From Diplonema papillatum (taxonomy: Eukaryota; Euglenozoa; Diplonemea; Diplonemida; Diplonemidae): a DNA stretch of 64,000 nt. A program made the position numbers and the translations under genes. This document shows, piece after piece, positions 9,435 to 19,606 of this stretch (the stretch's first letter is position 1; the number at the start of each line of letters is the position of its first letter). The notes beneath the pieces were generated by a model that saw nothing but the letters and a program-made list of their open reading frames with translations, was not told the origin of the DNA and searched no databases. The DNA is taken from contig JAPJBO010000047.1 of the NCBI GenBank assembly GCA_030068145.1, positions 248,001 to 312,000 on the forward strand, written 5' to 3'.

Positions 9435-10986
9435 ATGCAAACCAAGCAGGATACACGAACAAAGAGAACAAAAAGAAGCAAGCGAGTCGGGGGGAGAACG
9501 ATGAGCGAGGACAAAACGATGAGCGAGGACAAAGCAATCACGGCGACGAGCATGATCGGCAACGTGTCGATCGCGCCGACGCCAAGCCGCGTCAAAAGCG
9601 CGAACAAGCAGAAGTGCCTGGTTTTCGCGAGCCGCGGCATCTCGCGGCAGGAGCGGCACTTCCTGATCGACCTCCGCCAGCTGCTCCCCCACCACAAGGC
9701 GGAGAGCAAGCTCGACGAGAAGCGCCGGCTTTCGGACGTGATCCCGGAGATCTGCAACCTCAAGGGCTGCAACAGCACGATTTTCTTCGAAAACCGCAAG
9801 CGCAAGGACCTCTACATGTGGCTCGCCCAGGTGCCCGAGGGGCCGTCCATCCGGTTCCTGCTGAGCAACGTGCACACCATGGACGAGTTGAAAATGCCCG
9901 GCAACTGCCTGAAGGGCTCGCGCCCCATCCTGTCGTTCGACAAGGCGTTCTCCGAGCAGCCCGAGCTGCAAATCATCCGCGCGATGCTGACGCAGACCTT
10001 CGGCACGCCCCGGCACCACCCGAACTCCAAGCCTTTCATCGACCACGTCTTCTGCTTCTTCTACATCAACGGCCGCATCGCGTTCAGGAACTACCAGATC
10101 GTCGACGAAGTGGACCCGCAGACGAAGAAGCTCGACCGGTCCTTGCTCGAAATCGGACCCCGCTTCACGATGCAGCCCATCCGCATCCTCAACAGCACGT
10201 TCGTGGGTAGCACAGTCTGGAAGAACCCGGACTTCGTCAACCCGAACGAGGTGTGTTTTGATAGTGTCAGAGTGTTGCTGTACAAAACGCAAAAAGTACT
10301 GGGCCGCGAAACAACGTATCAACACACGCCTGCGTGGCGGTCTCGTCCGTCAGTCAGAACGAACCCAGCTGCGCCACCATCGGTGCAATCATCATCTTTG
10401 ACTGGGCCGCGGCCCGCACCGCGCCCACGACGTAACGACTTACGCCCGCCGTAGTAGTACGGGACAGTAGTGGGGCGACCGGATACTCCCCGGAGAGATG
10501 GTCCCTGCACTCTAGCTCGTCTCTCTCTCTCTCACACTTTGTTGTGTATGGTTAGCAGATCGATCCAAGATGTCAGTTGATATGTTCATGTCGACCCTGT
10601 CACAGAAACCCCAGGAGTAATCTGTAGGTGCTCCGTCGGGACTATAGGGTTAGCGTGAATAGAACAACAGAAGCTCTTCAACAATGCTTTCGTGGGTACG
10701 TGACTTGATTCGAGCCCAGCTTCAGGGTTGCCCTCGGAAGAGGTTCACTGGGAAAAGGTAGGTTGTTCTGCCTGCACGAAACTGATTGCCCTGCATTCAT
10801 TTCATATTAACTCACGTGGCTGGGAGCCATATACCTCAAAACACTCTTGAACAGATGCGGGCGCGGGCCAAGGCGAAGGCCACTCGTTACGTGGAGAGAA
10901 AGCGGGCCATCAACAAGCGTGAGAAGTACGTCGGCGGCAAGGGCAGCGCTCCCGAGCCGTCGCCGGTGGACAGAGTGTTCAAATGA
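9435..10986 (+). CDS. BRX1: Ribosome biogenesis protein BRX1 (Brix domain)
   Basis: BRX1 is a nucleolar factor for assembly of the 60S ribosomal subunit. Exon 1 is 9435-10250 and exon 2 is 10855-10986. The intron 10251-10854 begins GTGTGT, ends CAG, and is phase 0. Hallmarks of the family read through in order: FASRGISRQERH, DLRQLLPH, DLYMWLAQ, FLLSNVHTMDELK, NCLKGSRPILSFD, FIDHVFCFF and LLEIGPRF. The Brix domain covers about residues 50-250. Exon 2 supplies the basic tail typical of BRX1. The protein is 315 residues from ATG 9435 or 293 from ATG 9501, which has a better context; yeast BRX1 is about 290. The intron carries Repeat F. A broken copy of part of exon 1 lies immediately upstream. 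Confidence 0.95.
10351..10536 (+). repeat. Repeat F, copy 1 (in the BRX1 intron)
   Basis: About 185 bases similar to 51945-52131 in the same orientation. Both start CAGTCAGAAC, share GCTGCGCCACCATCGGTGCA, CGACTTACGCCCGCCGTAGT and GGGGCGACCGGATACTCC, and end in a TC dinucleotide run. One copy is intronic and the other lies upstream of VPS26C. Confidence 0.9.
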
Positions 10987-12283
10987 GGTCCGGATGGAAG
11001 CCGGGGGTCCATCCCCACCGTGAAGACAGCCAGCAAGTTCAACGCGGAGCACCGCGAAGGTTTGAGGTCAGAATGCAGACAGGTATCTGCAGCGATGGCC
11101 TGCATGAGTCACTAGGTGACCACCTCCTCGATCGTACCGCGTCGCGCTTCAAGCGCTTGCACTCAGTCGAATCCTTGGATAAGTCGAGGAACGCTGGTTG
11201 AGTGAAGCGGCATCCGGCTCCAGTGTGTCACCAGCATCGCTCCTGGTGTCCCAGGGGTTCTTTTGCGTTTCACTGCATCTCGCGCCTAGGGAAACCACAG
11301 ACACCGCCCAGCTTCTCTCAGCGTAGCACTTGCAGTAGGGGAATGCTTCACCCCGCTTTCGTCATGCTCGTACGTGCAGATTACAGACGAAGGACCCCAC
11401 ATGGGCTGTGAGACGAGCTGTTGCTCGTCGGCAATCACTGCGAAAGTTAGAACGTACAGCACGTTTTCGTTTCTGCTGTTTCACACACGAGTTCTTCGGG
11501 CGGGCTTCACAAAAGCTTGCCATCGCGCTCCCGTAGCATGGCTGGTCCTGGCTGCGGCGAGCTACGAACAGCCGCCTGACGAACCAGACACCGCTGTCCT
11601 GTCTGTAAACACTCAGGTTTTGCGCTGATGGATCGTGGCCCGCCTCATGTGTCGGTTTGTGGCTCACCAAATCGCGGCGCAGATACGACACGGCGCGGTG
11701 TCGAGCACTTTCTTGCATTTCCTCCCATCCCCCCTCCCAGAGCGGCTTCAGCTTTCTAGCTTTTTTTATACTCCATTGTCCTCTCTTTAGCTCAAACTCG
11801 ACGAGAGAGGTGGTCCAAGGGTTTGGACATTCAGTTAGTTACACGCGAAGGTAGCTCATAGCACGCCGGACTTCAGAACACCTGAGCATCTCGAGCGAAA
11901 CACACAAAACCCTTATCTATGAAAAATCGGCGCGCTGCGAAGGCGAAGTAGGTGCAGTCATTCGTTGACAACGAAACGTGTAGCTCCTTTATGCTCAGAC
12001 TGGGCATCTCGGGTGGATGCCAATATCCCGAAGCAGAAAGTTGTTGTATCCACAAACACGTGCACACTGTACTTATAGTACACGCCGTTCCCCCCTGCGT
12101 TTAGTAGTCAACAAAAAGATCATAGCGCGACACAGTGCAGTATGTCCCCACAAGTTCTGTAGCATTTTATTCAGAAGCCAGCGGTCTCGATCAAAACTCT
12201 GTTGGTGCCACAGCCCTTTCTTCGGGGGAAAAAGCCCTGTGCTGATTACTACCCGTCATTGATCACCTCCCGTGGCACAATTT
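10987..12283. other. Intergenic stretch after BRX1
   Basis: No gene recognised. Several short frames on both strands overlap and lack motifs. I see no dispersed repeat of the families described here until the inverted-repeat element at 12284. Confidence 0.45.
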
Positions 12284-12406
12284 GAGCCAATTCACCTAGC
12301 CCCCCTGAAAGTGACTTTAGCTCGATTACGCGTCGATTACACTCGATTACACTCGATTACGCTCGATTACGCTCGATTACACTCGATCAACATTTGGGTG
12401 AATTGG
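12284..12406 (+). mobile_element. Repeat J (MITE-like) with internal 10-bp satellite
   Basis: The left end reads GAGCCAATTCACC and the right end is its near reverse complement, GGTGAATTGG. The interior holds CCCCTGAAAGTGACTT followed by six units of CTCGATTACR (10 bp). Relatives are at 13863-14000 (right end and satellite) and 63534-63835 (both ends, different filling). Confidence 0.7.
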
Positions 12407-12763
12407 GGGGGTACTGCAGTAATTGATTAAAGGCGTGACACTCAGCCAATCTTGATAGGCCGGTTCAACGGGCCCACTAACGCACCTTCTTCCGGGGCTA
12501 AAAAGGTGCTGATGACAGGATATTGAAATTGGAATAAAAACAAGAATATTAGTCTGAAAAAATGACCGCGACAGGCAGTGTAGCTGGAGACCGTCAGCCG
12601 TCGCATCGCGCTCTTCATCGCGTACGATTTCGCGGTCGCCGAGTCCCGATACTCGGCCGTCGCTCGTCTCTGAACCTCATCCATCGCGTGATTCGATAGA
12701 GCATCGGCGTCTTCTTGTTGCGTCAGTGGGGAGTCATTTGCATGCAAATGAGTACCACACTAT

Positions 12764-12975
12764 CATGCAGGGTCAAAACCTTGTGTCTTTTTAAAACGCT
12801 CCCGCGGGGCCGATGGAGCCCTAAAAAATTTTTTGGAAAAAAAAAAATTTGCTCAACTACCTCAAAAATTACTGCAGAGTTTGTTCCAAACTTTTAAAAT
12901 TCAAAAAACCCATTTTTTTTCCGGAATTTTTTTTTTGGCCATTTCCAAAAAGACACAAGGTTTTGACCCTGCATG
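12764..12975. mobile_element. MITE with perfect 29-bp terminal inverted repeats
   Basis: Arms 12764-12792 and 12947-12975 are exact reverse complements, beginning CATGCAGGGTCAAAACC. The element is 212 bp, AT-rich inside and non-coding. CTAT flanks both sides (12760-12763 and 12976-12979), consistent with a 4-bp target-site duplication. Perfect arms suggest recent insertion. I see no second copy in the window. Confidence 0.85.
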
Positions 12976-13106
12976 CTATCTCGCAATAGCTCGCATATAT
13001 TAAATTTAGCGCAGTTAGTACTTGAGCCTTTTGGCATTCGGTGCGGGCCAGTTCCAGGCGATAGGGTGTTCGCCGAGCGCTCGGTAGGCACCTTGTCCTC
13101 GGTGAC

Positions 13107-13437
13107 ATGGAGTTTCTGCTCCGGCTTGGGGGTGGTGACTTCGTCATTGCCGGGGATGCAGGAGAGCTTCCGGGGAGCAAAGATATCCTCTGCCTGACGT
13201 TCTCGTACCTGGACACGATGGAGCAGAGATGGAGGATGCGGCTTGTGTTTGCAGCACTTGTGCGGCAGAAGGATCCAGCAACGACAACCAAGTATCTCCA
13301 GTACGTGCTGGATTACTTTCAGAAGCTGCAAGAGTCGCTCCTTGCCTTGGGGTTCGATCTCCCTGGCGATGCACTGCTCCCAAGGATGAAAAAGGTGGTT
13401 ACAGACAGAGGCCTCTTCACGACGGCTAGTGAGTGTA
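13107..13437 (+). CDS. ORF of unknown function, possibly one exon or an element fragment
   Basis: An open frame runs from a TAG near 13065 to beyond 13430 with an ATG at 13107. It has balanced amino-acid composition and alternating hydrophobic/charged residues (LTFSYLDTMEQRW, LVFAALVRQKD, YLQYVLDYFQKL), which looks more like real protein than the neighbouring frames. A GTGTAC donor-like site follows GCTAGTGA at about 13432. I do not recognise the family. It may be an exon of a split gene or a transposase remnant. Confidence 0.35.
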
Positions 13438-13862
13438 CGCCTGTGGGGCCGTTGACGAGGTCATCATGGAGCCCGTGCATCGCCTGCACCTTGCTGACAA
13501 AGCCGTCCAAAAATGTCTGGCTACCGACCTTCCTTTCAAGGAAGGTCGGTCGCCAGACAAGGACCTTTGCGATCACTTAGCGCTTCTTCATCATTCATCA
13601 TCCCGTCTTGCTAGGCTGCTCACAGTCGCTCGAAGATCTTTCTGTCCCTTTTCGCCACCAACCCGCCTGCAGTCCCCGTGCTTGCTGCCATGATTTAGAA
13701 CATCTTCATCTCGAGAGCTTCCGGTCTCATATGCACATCGCCCACTTGCCTGCGGTTTCCGTCCCTCGTATGCTTATGCTTGGCACGTCTTGGGCCAGAC
13801 AGTGGTCAACATGGTCGCCCATGGGCCAGTCAGGGGTCCACCAGTGGTCGAACCCAAAATAC

Positions 13863-14000
13863 TAGTGTCAATCTCGATCACACTCTACAACGCTCTACTA
13901 CACTCTACTACACTCTATTACGCTCGATTACACTCGATTACACTCGATTACACTCGATTACGCTCGATTACACTCGATCAGGGGGTAGGTGAATTGGCTC
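13863..14000 (+). repeat. Repeat J relative: 10-bp satellite plus right terminus
   Basis: An irregular run of CTCTACTACA and CTCGATTACA decamers ends in CTCGATCAGGGGG and GGTGAATTGGCTC, the right terminus of Repeat J. The left terminus is missing. The decamer is the same as in the 12.3-kb copy, so the satellite belongs to the element. Confidence 0.75.
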
Positions 14001-14185
14001 ACAATTACGCACCGAGGGTATCCATCTGGTTTGACAAAGAGTGGGCGGACAATCATTTTACGTTCTCTTCGCACCGTTCTCTTTTTTTCTTGTTTCTTTC
14101 ATAAGTGTCCTCTCTTCGCCCCCTTGCTTCCGAATATCAGTCAGAAATACCGTCAGCCCAAAGCTTTCTCGGAGAGAAACCGAAA

Positions 14186-14483
14186 AATACTCGACGTAGC
14201 TGCTTCGACTCCGAATGGAAGGGGGGAAATATAGAGGTAAGGGGCAAATACAATACAAACACAATCTGATTTGTTCTTCGCTTACACCACCGTGTGTTGT
14301 TTTCTCACTCAGGATTTTTTGACCTGTTGTGTTTGTGTGATTTGTCGTGTAGGGGTAGACCCGCATGACCTCACGTCCGTTCAACACGTGGTTCGGTAGT
14401 TACAGCACTTGGGATCCCTTCTGTTCTTTGTCGGGCAGCATCGTCGAGCATTTCCTTTCAAGCTGGCGCTTATGTAAAAAAAA
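14186..14483 (-). repeat. Repeat G, copy 1
   Basis: The reverse complement of this segment matches 24229-24600. Shared landmarks read on the - strand are GCCAGCTTGAAAGGAAATGC, TCGACGATGCTGCCCGACAA, GGTCATGCGGGTCTACCCCT and CGGTGGTGTAAGCGAAGAAC. The 24-kb copy contains about 70 extra bases before the shared end GTCGAAGCAGCTACGTCGAG. It is non-coding. Confidence 0.85.
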
Positions 14484-14558
14484 AAACCTGGCCTTTCACC
14501 TTTTTCAGTGTTGTGGCAGCGAAAAGTCCAGCGAGCTCCGCGCTTCTGCATCAGGTGG

Positions 14559-14698
14559 GGAGCTTCTTCGCCGCCAGGCCCTCGACGCGCGGCTTCAACC
14601 AGTCGATGTCGGCGCCGAAGCTCTGCCAGAAGCGCAGGGCATCTTCCGACCCGACAGAATCGACCACGCGCTTGTCAAAGCGGAGCTTCTCCGCCGAG
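14559..14698 (-). pseudogene. Inverted fragment copy of the 5' coding region of the Ser/Pro-rich gene
   Basis: Read on the - strand, 14559-14661 matches 15187-15290 of the downstream gene with few differences (GATGCCCTGCGCTTCTGGCA, GCTTCGGCGCCGACATCGAC). A second short inverted piece (14662-14698) repeats the CGGAGCTTCTCCGCC segment. A third, direct-orientation piece at 14886-14925 matches 15349-15388. None is open in the parent frame across its length. Confidence 0.8.
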
Positions 14699-15116
14699 GT
14701 CATCTTAGATTCAGTGATGATTCACAATCGGACAGGGTAGCAGGGGGGTATAGCCGCGCCTTCCGGCAGCCCTACGGTTTATCCCTATCCAGGTGTCGTG
14801 TTGCATGTGTTCTCATAGTCATCGCTCTGCGCCAAGAGAGAGAACACACACAAAACAAGCCAAAGAAAAAGGTGTGGCATAACACCGCTGCGCCGGCTTC
14901 AAATGCAGGTGCAACCGGAGGGTGGGTTGTACTACCAAAACGCGTGTGAATGCCCACCGCTTTCTAACTCCAGTTTCGACTCCAGCTTCTGAGGCTGTAC
15001 TCCACCGTGTAGTCCGGTCTATCGTATGTGTGACGGATCGCAACACCAAAACCGCTCAGGCCGCAAGGCCGACAGGACAGCCAAAGGAAAAGCAAAGGAG
15101 GAGGGAAGACCCAGCC

Positions 15117-16784
15117 ATGGCGGGCCGGATCGCCGCCGTCCCGAGCGCCACGAAAGGCGCGGAGAAGACGCCGGAAGACGTCGTGGTCGACTCTGTCCGG
15201 TCGGAAGATGCCCTGCGCTTCTGGCAGAGCTTCGGCGCCGACATCGACTGGCTGAAGCCGCACGTCGAGGGCCTGTCGGCGGAGAAGCTCCGCTTCGACA
15301 AGCGCGTGACGGCGGCCGTCGACCAGAACAACCCGATCTGGCTCGAAGCGCCGCTGCGCCGGCTCCAAATGCAGATGCAACCGGCCGCGGGCACCCGCGC
15401 GCCGAAGGCCCGCGCCGACGCCCGAGCGCGGGAAGAAGCCGTGTTCAGAGAAATCACCCGGATCCTGCACACCTGGGACGCGAGCACGCTGAAGGACCCC
15501 GAACAGTTCGTCGTGTCCCTCCGCCAGGTGCTGAAGCACGCGGCAGGGGTCCATGCTTCAGCGAAAGTCGGCGGCATGTCGCTGCTCGTCCACGTTTTGA
15601 AGGAGGCCCGGGTGTCCATGGACGCTGCGAACCTGCTGCTGTCGACGTGGGCCTTCGTCCTGTTCGAGTTCGAAGAGACGGCGGCCCGCCTGAGACCCCT
15701 CCAGATGCTGGCCGATGAGCTCCGGAGTGAGGGATTCGCGCTCTTTTTGAAGACAGCGCTCGCCTTCGTCAACGACTGCTTCCCCACACGCCGGGTGGAA
15801 GGGTTCAATCTGTACCTGCTCGGCGAGATCGACGGCCCGCTGCTGCGCGCCTTCATGGCGTCCCTCGAGAAGTATGACCCCCAGGGCTCCATCCACCGGT
15901 ACCTCACCAAAACCCTGTCGCCGATTGCGGATCGGGCGTCGGTGCTGGTGGACAGCTCGGCGGACAAGGAGGGGTTCGAGGACTTGCTCGCCGGAATGGC
16001 TGCGTGCCGGCGGCTGCTCGACGTTCCGCGGCTCGACGGGGGGGTGAAGGGCAAGGTCGTCGCGTTCCTCGCGGACAACCAGGCGGCGGCGGCCGCGCTG
16101 GTGGCCACTGGGGGGTTCCTCGGGCTCGTTGATGAGCGCGGGGTGTACTGCGAGCCGGGCCAGGCGACCTTCTGCAAGCACGGCCTGCCCAGCTGGATCT
16201 CCTGCGCCCGGGACCCCGCCCGAAGGCGCCCCATCGGGGCACCCGCGCCGAACGGCGGGCATCCCCCCCCGTGTCCACCAGCGGTTTCGGGAAGCAATCC
16301 CGGCGTGCAGGGCAGCCCGGGTCTGGCGCTGCCGGGCGGCGGCAACAGCAGCAGCAGCAGCAGCGGGGGGGTGTCGCCCGCGCTGCCGCTTCCGAATGCG
16401 GTCGGAGGTGTGCAGCACGCCGGCCCTAATGGGGCGGGTCAAGTGCCGGTGCCCCCGGCGGCGGGGACCGCGACGGGTGCACACCCGCCGCCGCCGCCTC
16501 TGCAACCGAACACGGGTTTGCAGGCCCCTGCAGGAGGGGTCGGGAGTAGTGGAAGCAGCAGCAACAGCAGCGGCAGCAGCGCCGTCCTGGCAGCGTCAGG
16601 GCCCCCCGTGCCGCCGCCCCTGCCAACCACGGGTTTGCAGGCCCCCGCGGGAGGGGTCGGGGGCGGCAGCAGCAGCAGCAGCAGTTTCGTCCAAGCAATG
16701 CAGACCTGGGCGACTCCAGCGCCCGCGCCCCCCGTGCCGCAGGCAGGCGTCACGAGTTCGCAGGCCCCCGCTGGGTTTGGGGGT

Positions 16785-16850
<66 letters not shown>

Positions 16851-16949
16851 TTCGTCCAAGTAATGCAGACCTGGGCGACTCCAGCGCCCGCGCCCCCCGT
16901 GCCGCAGGCAGGCGTCACGAGTTCGCAGGCCCCCGCTGGGTTTGGGGGT

Positions 16950-16991
<42 letters not shown>

Positions 16992-19367
16992 TTTGTCCAA
17001 GTAATGCAGACCTGGGCGACTCCAGCGCCCGCGCCCCCCGTGCCGCAGGCAGGCGTCACGAGTTCTCAGGCCCCCGCTGGGTTTGGGGGTAGTAGCAGCA
17101 GCAGCAGCAGTAGTGCCATGCAAGGAGGCCCAATCGGGGCGCCGGGGCCCCCCGTGCCGCCGCCGCTGCCGAAGCCGGGCGCTGCCGGCGCGGCGGCGCC
17201 GCCGAACGCGCCGAGCCTGCCGGCGGACCGGATGCTGCTCCGGCTCGCCCGCGGGCGGCAGCCGCGGATGTTCCCGTCGCAGGACTTCTCGGCGAAGCGG
17301 CTGCTGCGGTGCGTCGCGTCCGTCTGCCGCGCGCTGCGCGGCTACGACCCGAAAAACCCGCGCTTCCGCGGCGATTTCCAGCCGTGGCGCCTCCAAGGCT
17401 ACGTGATCCCCGCCGCCACCCACGGCCTCTGGAAGACCATCAAACAAGCTCACCTCGCAGGGCTCGAATCCCACTTGGAAGGCGTGCTGCGCGAGATCAA
17501 AACCATCGCGGAAATGCCGGAGTCCGACCTCGACACGAAGCTCCTGACGCTGGTGTACATGATCAAAGACCTGGACGACACGCCGTGCGGCGATGACGCC
17601 GGGGTGCCGGAGCAGAACGTCGCGAAGCTTCGGTGGCTGGTCGACAGCATTTACGTGCTGTACCGCCATCTGCACGGTTCGGAAGCTTTGCAGGGCGAGG
17701 GGGCTTTGTACAAGGTGCGCAGGCTGACGAAGCTCTTCGCGGACATCGGAATAGACCCGCGGAGGAGACTCGCCGTGTGGGAGACGATGATGAACTTTCG
17801 GAAGAAGTTCGACGAGCGGTCCCGCGGCACCGCCGAGGTGCAGGCGCGGTTGTTCTCAGTCATGCAGGAAGACTCCATCAAGCAGCTGGTCTCAGCGGCG
17901 TTGATGCACGCGAGGCAGCTCAGCGGGTCTGCGCAGGTGGACACGAACCGACTCGCAGCCTGCCGAAGCCTGTGCAAACACTTCGCCCTTCTCCGCGCTA
18001 TGGTCGACAACTTGTGCAAGAATTACAGGGGCGTCCTCGTCCTTGAAGACGCAGCCCGGCTGTTGCCGTCCCTCCTCAGCATCAACGCTCGGATGAAAAA
18101 CGTGGACGGTGAGCTGCTGGGCCTTCTCGCTCCCGTCGATCTCGAGCTGCAATCCGAAAGCTGGCATCGGCTCGTCCGGAAGCAATCGTCGACATTTCGT
18201 CTGCCCGCACCTCTCCGCTCGCCGCAACCGCCTTGCACCTCGGAGCAGCGGCTGTCCCCAGGCGTTGCTTCGATGCCTAGCTCCCAACAAGGCCCCGAAC
18301 GCGAGAATAGTCCGCCCCTGGGCTCGCCGCAACCGCCTTGCACCTCGGAGCAGCGGCTGTCCCCAGGCGTTGCTAGCTCCCAACAAGGCCCCGAACCCGA
18401 GAGTAGTCCGCCCCCGGGCTCGCAGCCACCGTCCGCAACCAACACCCAGCCAACGCATGGTCTGCACGGGCCCGAGACAAAGGCCTGCGGCACTCATCCG
18501 CAACCCGACTCCCCGCCAACGCAGCATGTTGATTGTGGCGCTGATTTGAAAATCTCCGACTCCCAGCCAACGCAGCATGTTGATTGTGGAGCTGATTTGC
18601 AAATCTCCGACTCCGAGCCAACGCAGCATGTTGATTGTGGCGCTGATTTGCAAATCTCCGACTCCCCGCCACCGCAGCAAAACCCCGGAACTAAGAACAC
18701 TTCACCCCCTGGCACGCAGCAGCAGGAGCCTGGTGCGCCGCAGTTTCCTCCCGATGCCGCGACCTTCGACACCGCTTCGCAACCCCCAGGCTTTTCGTCG
18801 ACCACAGCCGAAACCGAGACCAGTTCTGGTTTGCGGAGCCGCGACCCTGCTCCCACTGCACCCACGTGCCACGAGCCCGAAACCAAGCTGTTTTCGGTGA
18901 ACGACCGCCAGTTTGCACTGCGCGTGGACCGGTTGCCCCCTGGCTCGTTGCTGGAAGCATTCGCTTTCACGACGCTGTCCGTTGATGTCGACGCCAACGA
19001 GAGTGTCGTCCTGGACCCGGATTGTGTCGACGCAATGTCGTTCGCGCACGTTGCCGAGATCGTGAACTACGGCTCGCTCCCTACGGGGCTGGCAACCTGC
19101 GAGTGGAACAAACTCAAGCAGACGCTGAACTATTTGAACGCGCACGAAATTCTGGACTTCCTCGTCGAGTACGACTACATCTACTTCGACAAGCTCACCA
19201 ACTTCGCTGCCGGCGCTCATGCAGACGTTGCTGCGGTATCGCCCGTGGCTGAAGAAGCAACGGACACCCTTGAGGTGCTCACGCTGCTTCTCAAAAGTGT
19301 GACGCGCATTTACGAGCACATCGACACGCGACACGTCACCACCTTCTTTCGGCAGGCGGACTTATGA
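15117..19367 (+). CDS. Large Ser/Pro-rich protein with C-terminal BTB/T1-like domain, function unknown
   Basis: A single open exon encodes 1,416 residues. Residues 1-360 are mixed-charge and mostly helical-looking, with no family I recognise. Residues 360-700 are a low-complexity linker with poly-Ser runs coded by AGC. It holds three near-identical modules containing MQTWATPAPAPPVPQAGVTS. Residues 700-1025 form a second ordered region (FSAKRLLRCVASVCRALRG, LLTLVYMIKDLDD). Residues 1030-1255 are another Pro/Ser linker with repeats PTQHVDCGADLQISDS. Residues 1259-1350 resemble a BTB domain of the potassium-channel tetramerisation (T1/KCTD) type: LFSVNDRQFALRVDRLPPGS, then VLDPDCVDAMSF and EIVNYGSLPTG. 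If so, a role in oligomerisation or cullin recruitment is possible but unproven. ATG 15117 is the first in-frame ATG after a purine-rich leader; the frame is open further upstream. Confidence 0.75.
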
Positions 19368-19529
19368 CGTCTACACTGACGTGTCAACGACAGCCGACGG
19401 TGAACTTGTGCACCTGTCGGCTTCTGACGACCGAACTACGCTGGAAGCCAAGGACCTCAGTGCCCGTATATCTATTTCGCCAACCTTTTGCAGCCGTCGC
19501 TGCGGTGCAGCTTACTTGCTGATAAGGCG

Positions 19530-19606
19530 GGACACCTTTTTTGAGGGCTCATTCTCAAAAGCGTGACGCTGATTTACGGACACATCGACACACGACACGT
19601 TACCTT
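19530..19606 (+). pseudogene. Echo of the 3' coding end of the Ser/Pro-rich gene
   Basis: The segment CTCATTCTCAAAAGCGTGACGC and the following ACACATCGACAC, ACGACACGTTACC pieces match 19276-19345, the last codons of the gene just upstream. Related fragments occur at 19381-19500 (ACTTGTGCACCTGTCGGC has no parent, but TTCGCCAACC and GCAGCCGTCGCTGCGG resemble 19199-19240). It is a decayed tandem copy of the gene end, without an open frame of its own. Confidence 0.65.

Noticed and set aside
10251-10454. Extension of the BRX1 frame beyond 10250
   Set aside because: The extra 68 codons read into the intron and Repeat F; the conserved BRX1 tail is found in the exon at 10855 in the right phase.
12280-14000. 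Dinoflagellate spliced-leader-like sequence in GGTGAATTGGCTCA
   Set aside because: Only the TTGGCTCA part resembles the known leader ending. The sequence is the terminus of Repeat J on both strands, so it is not a leader gene.
16439-17675. Minus-strand frames with poly-Leu or poly-Ala
   Set aside because: Reverse reading of AGC-coded serine runs and GC-rich exon of the + strand gene, whose frame is open for 1,416 codons with domain structure.
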